Source of the DNA: Saccoglossus kowalevskii
Lineage: Eukaryota; Hemichordata; Enteropneusta; Harrimaniidae
NCBI RefSeq assembly: GCF_000003605.2
Contig: NW_003147281.1
Coordinates: forward strand, 42,941 to 79,619
Length of the DNA stretch: 36,679 bases
Direction: 5' to 3'
The notes under the pieces are model-generated. The model did not search any database and was not told where the DNA came from. It saw only the letters and a program-made list of their open reading frames with translations. Shown in pieces: positions 9,701 to 21,700 of the stretch. Position 1 is the first letter of the stretch. Each line of letters begins with the position of its first letter. The position numbers and the translations under genes are program-made.

Positions 9701-12700
9701 TGAAAATACATTACAATATTTCTATAGTTATACTCCTTCTATGAGGTGTTGCTGTATTACTTGAACACATCGTCTACTGAGGTCCTTTCTTTTACCATGC
9801 AATTTGGTTTTCTGTGTACAGTGAAGGCTTTCAACAGGCAATGTTTTAAAGCAATGTTTAATCATTTGTGTTGTATTGATCAATGTACTGCAAAAACTCA
9901 TTATAGAGATAAATTGAAATGTAAACTAACAAGCTATTGAAATTATTTAGTCATATCCTCAACTAGAAATTGTCTTTGGACTTGACATTAAATGGAATTC
10001 ATCATCAATTTCCTCTGTTATCAGTACATGAAGGTCATATTCTCTTTTCAACTGGTGTTTCCTAATCTAAATATAAATCTTGTTCACACAGTTCAATATT
10101 GTCAATGTCTGTACCCTTATTTATTAGATGTTTTTAATTCCTTTAGGTATCTGATGTTCTTTATTTTTTCCCTGTGGAGTGTTTGTTGCCATTGTAAATG
10201 TCCAATGTCACATGTCTTATTTATTTCCTTGACTTTTGCGTTCAAAATTATTTTATCAGTATTTTCATTACAGTTTGATCTATTTTTGTTGGTTAAGTTT
10301 TCACTTTGAAAAACCATTCACTGTTTCTTTATTTACTTGAGCTGGTTCTTTTAGTAGGAAATTGTCTGGAGTCAGTACACGGTTGTTATATTTAATAAGT
10401 GTTTTTGTTTCATAACAAGTACCCACACATATCAACAATTATATCTCAAATGTTAATATTTGTGGTATATTTTAAGCCTAATCGGACCGGAAGTGAGAAT
10501 TTGTTACTAAATGTCCAAACATATTTTAGTATGTAGTAAATACTGCAGTAGTGTGTGTTAGCATTGATACTCACCTACAACTACTTCTTTACTATTAACT
10601 GTTGTATTATATCGGAATAACGTCAGTGCATATGTTGATAACTGTTGTGGTTGGCTGAAGAAAATCATCAAGGAAAACAGTATACAATAGTAGTCTCATA
10701 CTAGCACTATGCTAAGCATCATTTTACTTTTGACTATCATATTTGCTATCAGGCTTCTCATCACCATGTATGTTGTTTGAAATCTGCACCTCACATGCTT
10801 TTTTTGTTTTTTGGAACTTTGCATATTGGTGATGTGCACTACAACGGTGGAATGGGGAAATGTTTTTGTTTTAGAAGATGTTCTGTGGATTCAAATAAAC
10901 CTTTAATGATTTTATTCAAAAGCACTACTAGTATTTAATAATAATTGTTGAACATATATATCTTCTTCTCGTGGTTATGAATAATCTTAATATAACAACA
11001 AATTACTGCATCACTGATTCATTTGTCAATGTTCCCTTGGATGAGAAACAAGACCATAGGGGGGGGGGGCAATTCTTCAGTAGTGCATATGCTTCCATGA
11101 AAGACAGATCAAAACAAGTTAATATGGTTAAGCATACAATAAAAAAAAATACAATTTTTGGTGTATGTGTTTTTCTATTGGAGATGAGCCCCTACTAGAG
11201 TAAATGCTATATTTGTAAATTACTGTGATATTAACAACCAACTGCCAAGTAGTTCCAAGCAGTAAATGAATTAGTGAGAGATTTATAACAAACACAATCA
11301 GGTTCTTTAATTAAAAGGATACTATCCATCCATTAAAAAACGCTCCACTAATCTGTAACAAAGAAAAAAACACAACATCATTAAAATGATTAAATAAAAC
11401 TCAATATGGCAACACTTTACACACAAAAATATCAAGTATATATCTTATAATCTTTTCAATATCATAACCTTGGATTATTCAGTTACCATGGTAACAATTA
11501 ATCAATGCAACAAGTTCAAGTACAATAATTTCATTACAAATTTCTTGTAAGGAGTAATACCATTAGAAACTACAAGTAGATTTATGGAAGAAAAACAATT
11601 TATATATTTTATTACAGAAAATAATGCAATAAAACATTGTTTTTGGATTTTTTCAATAGGGGATTTTCCGTACAATTGCGAGATCTCGCGAGATGCATGA
11701 AAGACGCGCGTCGAACGTCTGCCGCAAAAATAGAACGATTTGATTTTGAACTCGAATTTCCTTATTTCGTAGCTCACACCAACCGGCCGATCTTCGACAG
11801 AGGAATATTGCTTCCGAATACCCTTACTTAATCGAAATTGCCTATCATCAAATGTGGACAGCACATTATTAAGCATGGAAATGTCCCCAAAATACTTTCG
11901 CGTTTGTCGAATCCCACGCGATGTTTGATGCCACTACGACGCTATGACCTTTGTTTGTCCTGTTTTTACGTTCGATTTCACGCATAACGCGTGATTCTCG
12001 CAGTGTACGGAAAATGGTCTATTAAATAAGTGTAGGGTAGTTTTTTTTTTTTTATATAATTTTCACTGCAGAATTTTGTTTCTAACATTTCCTTGGAGCA
12101 GGTCATTTTTTTCAATCCCCTCCCAATTTCGAAAGATCAACCCTTATGACAAATTCATCAGCTGTGTTCTCAACAGAAAATAAATACGAGGGGTGGAATT
12201 GCTTCATCAGTTTAAAAAAGTACATGTATGAGGCTATTACCTATCCATGTGAAACATAAGACAGAGACATAAAGTATGTTGTACCCTTCTTAGCGGAAAG
12301 TACATCCTGAATTGTTTAACTGTTTCACCACCAGTTCCTACTTTTCATCACAAATTCACAAAATAGTTCTGTTTATATTCTGCACTTTTCTTTACAAGAT
12401 TAGGACAAAAATAGCCAAACTTTTTAAGTAAAAACTGAAAATTGACTCTAATTTTGTCTGTTGGCTCCAAAATTAGGGTTCATTTCCAAAAATATTAAAG
12501 AACATGAAAAAAAAATGCTGAAAAATTTGGTCTGGTGGTGAAAAGATTAAAGATGAATTAGTAAAAATGAAAACTAATTCACCTCTCATTATACATTCAT
12601 AAATTGCCACTTGTATTTTCTTTCATTTTGTAGATAACCTTTAAGAAAATAAACCTTGAGGCAAATCTATTGTGTCTCATATCTGATGAGAACACTGCAT

Positions 12701-15700
12701 TAGATTCATGTGATATATAAATACATATGTACAGTGTATGACATGTACAATTTGTTTTATACAAAATAACATTTTCAAGAAAGATTTTTCCTTTTTTTCA
12801 GAGAAACAATATTTTTGAAATTTTTGTTTTGATTCAAGACCAGTTTTCAGATTACATAATACATTACAAATTTATCAATGTTTGTTTTTGCTGTGTTTTG
12901 AATATTTGAATTCAACGACAAAATATACTGAATTTTAATCAATGTGTTTACTGATATACCATATTTGCTCTATTAGAAGTGTACCCCAATCAAAGCACAT
13001 GTACAGGTGAACTCAAAATCGCATTTGTTTTATACAGAATAATTAAAACATTATTTATTTTGACTCTAGAAACTCCTCAGTAATTAAGATATTTGTATGC
13101 GCTACTAAAAGAGCAAACACAGAAATCACATTGCCATGATGTATCAGGCAACATCGCCTGAAGAAAAAAAAAAAAAAAAAAATAGTTCAGACAACTAGTC
13201 GCCCGCCAGCTTGTCACCACAATTAGTTGCCATGTGTAACAGTTATTGTCACAGAGTTGCCTCTTTTGTTGCTGGATGCATTGTCTCAAAAATTGCCTCT
13301 TGCAAACTGAGTACTGTAAAATCCTTTATTTTAGCTAGAATTAATTTTCGCTGAAAAAACTTTTTGTGTGTTTTATATGGAATTTATTTTCACTGATTTT
13401 CAACGAGTTGAATGTAAAATATAGGGTAAAAGGTATATTCGCTGGATTTTATTTTCACTGAATCATTCCTTCAGCGAAAATAGCGAAAATAAATTCCAAG
13501 CGAAAATAAAGTATTTTACAATATACAAGACATCGTTTCTAAGTATCAGACCTTTAAATGTCATGCAGTAAAAATAGCAATGCCTGCAAGATAGTATTAG
13601 CCATGATAACAAAGTAATTGTTGATACATTAAATGGTTTCTCTCAAAAACCAAGGCATTCTACAGTGTATTGGCAGAGAACCAGAAAATTTTAAGCACCA
13701 GAAAAGACCTACATTGTGGATGGCGCACAATATTAATAACTAAATGATGAGTAAATTAGACATGAAGTCACATGTCAACAAAAGTAGAACAAGCTAGATT
13801 AACATCATTAGGTAAATGAATGACAATACCGATAATATAAAGGGACCACCACTAAGAAATTATAAATAGGTCAAGGTTTGATGGTTATCTATTGAATAAT
13901 GACATCACCAAAGCTAAAAGGTAAAAAAAGTCAGTATGTTTCCAGTAACCCAATTCTACATTTTGTTCGACAAGCCTGGAATGTTTTATGGCTGAGCTTT
14001 AAAGTGGCCACTTGAGGGCATTCACTTCCTGTTTCCAGTTGCATGCTGAACTAATTATTCATGTCTTGAGAAAATTTTATTTGAAAAAGAATCCCATATT
14101 TAAGATTATAGATCAACAATGTTGTCATCGTAAAATCTGTATTAGAAGCTGCATTCCTTTTGAACAATTGAGAACCAAAAATTCACCATTTCTCATATGT
14201 GTCGATGCTTGTAGAAGCCGCAAGCCCTCATTTTAATAGTAGCCGCAGCTTTTAATACAGATTTTACAGTAATAATCAGAAGCTACAAAAGATGATGTAC
14301 TAGTATGCCTCTAATCATCCTAATTATTTTGAATGCTTTCAGACTGTATTGGCTCTATTAGTAGCACATGTTCTTAGATAAATTACACAAGAGTGTCTAT
14401 GATCAAAATAAATCATATTTTAATGATTCTGAATACAATAAATGCAATTTTTGGTTTCTATTTGAGATGCACGTTATTCATTTATTTGGTCTATGAGTGT
14501 AAGTAACATGAAATCCTAACATGTGCAAGTAATAATCATAAGTCAGCTAAATTAAATAAAAAATTTACATTTAACCAAGAATGCTGGTACATGACCTAAA
14601 CTATACATGGTTGTAAATTGTAAACAATCTAGTGACACATACAAAAAATAATATCTTGTCTCCCCTCACAGCCTTTCAAGCACTGTGGAGATAATGCCTC
14701 GATTTTTTAGAAAAACGCCATAATTGCATTTACCTCCACTTTACTTTAATCAATACACTTACTACATACACTGTATACTTATATTATTCTCCCAATAACC
14801 TTATATTATTTACAACACATCCTAAATGGATCTTAAACAACATTTTTTTGACAATGTTTATTAAGTGTAGATTTTAATATACATTTGTAAATAAATTCAA
14901 CCAACAATCACACATGTTTCTCCAATAATAATGTCATTGTGGTGATTATTGCACAGAACTAAAACACAACAGTAGCTCAGAAGAACAGAATTTTTATCAA
15001 GCCATGAAACAGGTATGTATTTATTAATTGTGGAAACAGAGAATGTAAACCATTAATGAAATCCAAATACATCTATGGCCCCAAAATATTCATGTTTATA
15101 TCATAGGTGACAGTTAAAAACATGCGCATCACATTTTTTTCCCAGAATTTTAGAAAAAATCAGTCTTCATGAAAAATTATAAATGTACATGTAATGACAA
15201 ATTAAAAAACAAGACAACCTGCACGTGTTGATTTTAGTAAACAAATTTAATTGACCAGAATATTTGTTTTCGCCTAATACTCTACTAGTAGCTTGACATT
15301 TGAATAAGCAGCAACAAACAGTACAGACTAAGCATAACTAGTTTTAAGCTGGCCATAAGCTAGATTAGCTTTCTGTCACTTATCTAAGCCATGCAGAGTG
15401 ATCTGTCTAAATATGTCTCATCCCGAATATTACAAAGAATATGTTGAAATAATTGATACTTGTTTTAGAAAATATAGTCATATCTTGCCAATACGGCGTG
15501 ACATAATATATACATGTACATGTATGTACAGGCTACATGTACATTTAGTGATTAATGCTATACTGCAAACTGTTTAATTTATTTTATGTTATCAATTTCG
15601 TGTAAAATAATCTAACATTTAGTTGACCTTTCAACATCAAAGTAAATTTTTCTTCTTTTTTTAAATTAATAAAATAAAACAATCATTTTTTTCAAAATAT

Positions 15701-18700
15701 TGAGCATGACTTGTAGACAATTATGAATCATGTCCATTTTGACGAAAATTATGCAAAACAATTATAAAAGCAAATTTTTTGCGGAAAAAAATTTTAGCAC
15801 TTGAAGAATTTAAAGTCATACTTTTTTGGTGTCTGACACACAAAAAATTTTTTCTTGTGAAAAAAAATCAGTTTACAATATTCTGTGATAGCTGTAAAGA
15901 AATAATAGTGTAGGTCAGTGTGACTTCTAACAAAACCAAGTCACAATGAAATTCCAAAAATCAAGTTTTGTCTCCTTGGTGACTGCTGGGGAGAGATGTA
16001 TTCAAGATAAAAATAAATATGATATGTGGCTTTAAAGAACTTCTGAAGGCATGAACTAAACTATTGTGACTTGATCATGATTTTTTTTATTTTTAAAGTT
16101 ATTTTGATTATAAAATATCAGGGATTTTTTTAAACAAAAGGGAAGCACCCTCATGCCATGCGCCCCCTTACCCTGGGGAGCAGATTCTCTGCCAACCATA
16201 AAATTCTGATTGATCAGGGATCACATGTGGCCACAGTTTTCAACTGTGACCTGTCTGAGAGTAATTTTGGTACCATTTTAACTTAGAATTATCCAAAACT
16301 CCACACCCTGGTAGGGAGAACCCTATCTCCCCCATTTGATAACGCCGCTGAATTGCAGTGCTCCCTTCTTGCAGTTTTTTTTTCTAGAAAAACCCTGAAA
16401 TATAACTAATTTATTCAACTTTAAACACATCCTCAGCAGAAAGTCTCTAGCTGAATGGGAAACAAAAACGCATCATCAAATGATGCGATGATCGGTTATT
16501 TTTAAAGGTTACTATCAATCTATGATTTTTGTTGCGCCATTGGTGCACCAGAAATTGAGCATAACGAGTTGCATCATGGGAAAATCTTTGTGCGTCGGTG
16601 ACAGCCAAGATTGCACCGGTGAAGGTATATCAAAATGAAACAGCAAGTGGAGCAACTAGATGCAATAAATAACCTCATTACAGTTACCTTTAAAAGACAA
16701 CATGGCCATTAACAAGTAATATACAGTGTTAGTGATAGAAAATTGCACCTGCTTCCTCATCCAGAGTGACGTAGTGAGTACACAAGGATAACATTCTGAT
16801 TGCACTTGTTTATATATGCAGGCCATATAGCAAAAGAAAAATATCTGATGTGAGGTTTTAGTTACAAAGTATATCACATAAGATTTGCCTATAACCACAA
16901 ACAGTGTGATGGGATTTGATGTAATTACAGCACCATAGGGCACAGGGTTATTTTCATATAAATTGTCTCTCTGCATGCAAGCATCCAATTACATGTCAGT
17001 ACTGTAATATAGCAGTATTTTATCATGAAATTCAGTTATTATTTCTCTTTGATAAATGAATTATTAAATATATGAACCAGAAAATGAAAGAATAATTTAC
17101 AAAAGATGAAATATGAATGCTACTTTGTGTTGCATGGCTGTTGATTATCAATAATAATTGGTTTAGATGTACACTTAACACAACATATCACGACAGTCAT
17201 CTTGGTTAAAACACAACGTCAGCTCCTATCAGGGGTTTCACTAAAAACTAAAAAGTCAAACTCTAATGTTCAAAGTTTAATGGCCATATTTCAGAAACAC
17301 CATGGCTAAACACAAACAAAATGTAGCATAGGCTATAATTTAAATGTTGACACAAGCTGAATTTCAAGAACCCATCAGCCACAATGTACATATGTATAAT
17401 AAAATTAGGCATTATTGAAAACAAAATAGCCGTCAAACAGCCACTTTGAATCAAATTTATGCATGTGTTTGGGTGTACCGGTATTCTAATTATGTTTAAC
17501 TGAACACGACCTTTGACCCACATCTGTACATGCTGCTACGTGTAGCATGGGACCTATATCAAACGCACATAGGATGACAACTGCCATAATTATTATGTTA
17601 GAGCCCCACCTCCTCCTGTGATGCATCCCACAATGCAACAGGTTTCAAAGTAACTACATATAACATATGTGCAATGTGCTCCAATTAATCACGTCTTAAC
17701 TCATGTCAAGTAGTACCGGGTAATAATAAACCATGTTTTTCCATTAATATCATTAATTTATCTCAGATAAAGTAATTTGGTGTAAAATGTACTGACGATT
17801 GTAATTTAGACCAAATACCGATAAGAGATCATTCTGTGTCTGAACATATTGCTCTAAATAATGGAGTTTTGATCAAGTTTTCCCAGTAGAGGAGAGCATT
17901 ATCTAGTAGTTACATATACATGTTAGGTTTTGAACAATACAAGGCAATATATCTAAAAAAACTGTCAACAAGTTGATTGGGATGACTGTTAGTTCTTAAA
18001 ATAAAGCATAATAGCTACATTGTAGATATATTTCTTGGTAGAGAATAGCGTCCTTGTCGTATAGCGAACATTCACATGTACATGTAATATAAACAAACAA
18101 ATGGTACCATTACTTATTCATGAAGCCCATACCACAACACAATGGAGCACAATGACAGTTAGTCTGAGAGTACTGCAAAATTTACTTTCAAGGTGCAACT
18201 AACGTTTTTTTTTTACAAAGCCATGAGAGCGTTGGATACTTTCACTGTGCATGCATATTATCGCTAATTGATGAAATACTTGAGTGTCATGAGAGTCAGT
18301 AATGCACTCGGCTGCAATATTGTTGAACAGTAATTCACAATAATGTGGAAGGAAACAGTAATGTACTTCAAGTAGTGGACAATACTCTTGACTGTCATAG
18401 CTGATTTGAGAAAAGATAAATGACATATCCTCGGGGGCGGACATCCGGGCATTTTCTATCGCCTGGCAATCCTCGCGGTGAAAACAAAGACCAAAAACTC
18501 ACAGAAAACGGTACTTTGCGATGGTTGATGAGAGTCCCCTGAACAGTGTAACAAGATTAGCCCTACGTGTGTAACATATATGAATTTGGTTGTTCAGGAT
18601 TACTTCAAAGTTGAGTTTGTGTTGTTTTCTCGAGTTTTTACCGGCCCCACCGGCGTTCCACAGCAGCGCACACAAAGCCCATAGAAATACGTGGTACAGT

Positions 18701-21700
18701 GGTGCCTTAGCAACGTAGAACGTCTGTGACGTAGCTCCGCCCCCGAGGATACATGTATGCTGTTGCTTGGGAATTCCAGCGCTAAGCAACATACCTATAT
18801 TTGCAGTATTTGTCAACAAATAAATCAACAAATGTCACATTTAGATTTTTGTCTCAACTACAATAAATCTCAACATAAATTGCAGCTTGAATTTTTTTCA
18901 CATTACGTGATAATACACAACTAATTTAAGTATGTGGTGTTCAAAGTTTACTCAAACATAGCGATGGTTATGCGAGTACATGTAAAATAGTTGTCATACA
19001 TATATGAATTCAAAAGGAAGAAACCTAAAGGTTATACAGTCAAGAGACTGGTTTGCATCTTAATGGAATATGCTTCACACAAAATATTGATTTTGAAATA
19101 ACAGTCCATGTTCGACTAATGAATAGAGAATCCTGGTGCGATTCTGTGACTTGAAGACACTCTAAGAGATTGTAAACTCAATTACAACTGAACCCAGAGA
19201 AATGCTCAGTGGTGTATGGATATTGGCAAAAAACTACTGATGTGAATACTTTATGAATACCATAAATGTTGCAATAATTACAATCCACAATATTGCTTGG
19301 CATGTCAAAGGCTTCAAACACAAAATGCCGACAATACATCTTTATGATATACCAATAAGTGAGTTGTTGTCATGGTTACATGAACATATACATGTACAAG
19401 TACTGAAACATTTTTTATTTATACAGGAATGATACGGTCATATTAATGCTTCAGTTCACTCGCATTATTAAATTTTTAGTTTTACTTCTTAATTCAGTTA
19501 ACTTTTAAAATATGCATATTTATTCGATTTATTCCCAACACTACGCAAATACAGAACCAATTAAACATGACAGATAACGATTATTTACCCAAATGCTATA
19601 ACACATTGAATTCTGTCGTATTTTACATGCATAGGCAAGCAGTATACATTCCCTAGGCCTTTTAGTTAAGTGTGAACAGTTTCACCATGCGTTGTGACTG
19701 AAATGCCAGGTTTTGAACTTCCAAAATATAATAAAAGGTATTAATATGTTATTAGTAATTATTACAAAATATGAATGTAACAAAATGAATAGTGTTATTA
19801 AATTACTTGACATGCTTGGAGATTTACCTGGAAAAACACTGGTCAGGATCATAATAATAAATTTTAAACATGTATATGATTTAATAAAAAAAAACTGAAG
19901 AATGCAGCTTGGTTTAATTACTGCTTAATATTAGATGATAAAAAAATATTTTTTCCTGGCTTTAAAACTGAACAAGAGCACAGACAAATGATCATTATGC
20001 TACATTGTACCACATACATTAGAGGACGGGAAACTGTGTCAAACATTAACATGACAGAACGATGTTCCGTGTGACGTCTCTTGGTGCGTCATAATTGCTC
20101 TATTATGTTAGTGTCATGATGCGTTCAATATTAAAAAATACCCAATCGAATACATTCCCATGACTAATTTACATGACAATACAACACGTTAATTACTTTT
20201 ATTGTATTCAACATCATGCCAAATGAGGTCCATTGTTTATCGAAAATTCCAGAGTAGAAGGCCCTACTCTACATTTGTATAGTGATTGTTTGGAGTGCCC
20301 TGCCAACCATGTATATCACAAGCAATCAGTAGTTATATGTAACCTGTTGTTAAAACATGCTTTATCAAATATGTTCACAGCAGACAAGATTAGACAAGAC
20401 TGGTTTTTTTTTAAAAGATATCTTATTATCGTTTCCTTCCTGCTCAACAAGTGCTGTGCAAGGATATTTGTGTTTTGAAATTTATTCACTGAAAACCGAA
20501 TTAATGTTTTTTTTTAATTTTGTAAGTGATGAAACTTGTTTTGGAATATGTGAAAGCAATCTCACATGGTGAATGTTTGAGAAACATTACCATATATCAA
20601 ATACTTGATTCATCTTTCCCCGTGTTTTCTTGTTTCTTTGATTACACTATATAGCAAACACATTGACTATTGATAATTAAAAACTGTGAGTCCCATGAAA
20701 TGTACATGTTGAGTACTAGAACTACAATGTACATTATGTACATTTACGGGGAGGACAATATATTTCAGACTTTGGCATCAATACCTTGGTAACGTAATTT
20801 ACAGGTTTTACCCTCTAAGAAACAGAGATGAGAGTTGATCCATGTGGAAAATCAACTTTACATGTGCTCGCCAATTGTAATGAGAAAATAATCCTAACCT
20901 CCGCAGATCCGCAGTCCTCATTAATAAACCAAATTTCAAATATCATGACTTCTGTACCTAGATCATTTCTAACAGGGTATTATTGTCATTTCTTAAAAGA
21001 AACTAGTATCTAATAAAGAGTACCGGTAACTGACTTTCCTAGAAACTATTAACAGATCAGTTACATGTAACATAAGATGTATTTGTAACTTTCACATACA
21101 CACAATTTAAATTCATATTTCCTCAGATTAATGTTGTACCAGGGTTGTCCACTGAAAACCATGCCATAATTTACAAGACACATAAACCTTTTTACCACCA
21201 GTTTACAATATAGTCCTGTTGATAGTGTGCATTTTCCTTCAGAAGATTAAACAAAAATAGCCCTTTTTTTTTGAGTGAAACTGTTTCAAATTGACTCAAA
21301 TTGTGTTTGTTGGCTCATTTCAGGTTCATTTCCAGAAATATTGAAAAATATAAGAAAAAAAGTGCAGAAAAATTTGGTTGAGAAAGACTGGTGGTGAAAA
21401 GGTTAAATATTGATACTGTAAGTGCATTAACTATTCACTTATTTTAAATTTTGCAATTTTTTCTGGAATTAAATCCATCTATTATATAAAAACATGTAAA
21501 ATAACAATAAAACTCATTGTTTCTTTGTCAAATTTGTGAAATTAAAAATAAATGATTTCACACTACGTAATTTTTATCTATTGTAACAAAAAGAGTATGC
21601 AAATTATATAGTAATATTAGGAATTCACAGCAGATTATAAGAATATGATGTTCTTACTTGTACAAAAAATACAGGTAAAATCCAGAGTTCCTGTAGTGTG

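Noticed and set aside
11502-11876. 124-codon minus-strand open frame
   Set aside because: It straddles the left end of the CpG-rich TIR element, so it mixes element and flank.
16656-16988. 110-codon minus-strand open frame in RABL2 intron 1
   Set aside because: No domain, no splice or promoter context, and a composition typical of AT-rich intron sequence.
18199-18831. Several minus-strand open frames of 62-110 codons
   Set aside because: They cross the boundaries of the TA-flanked MITE and carry no recognisable motif.
19366-19379. GTTGTCATGGTTAC as a further X-box
   Set aside because: The second half breaks the consensus at the conserved purine before AC.
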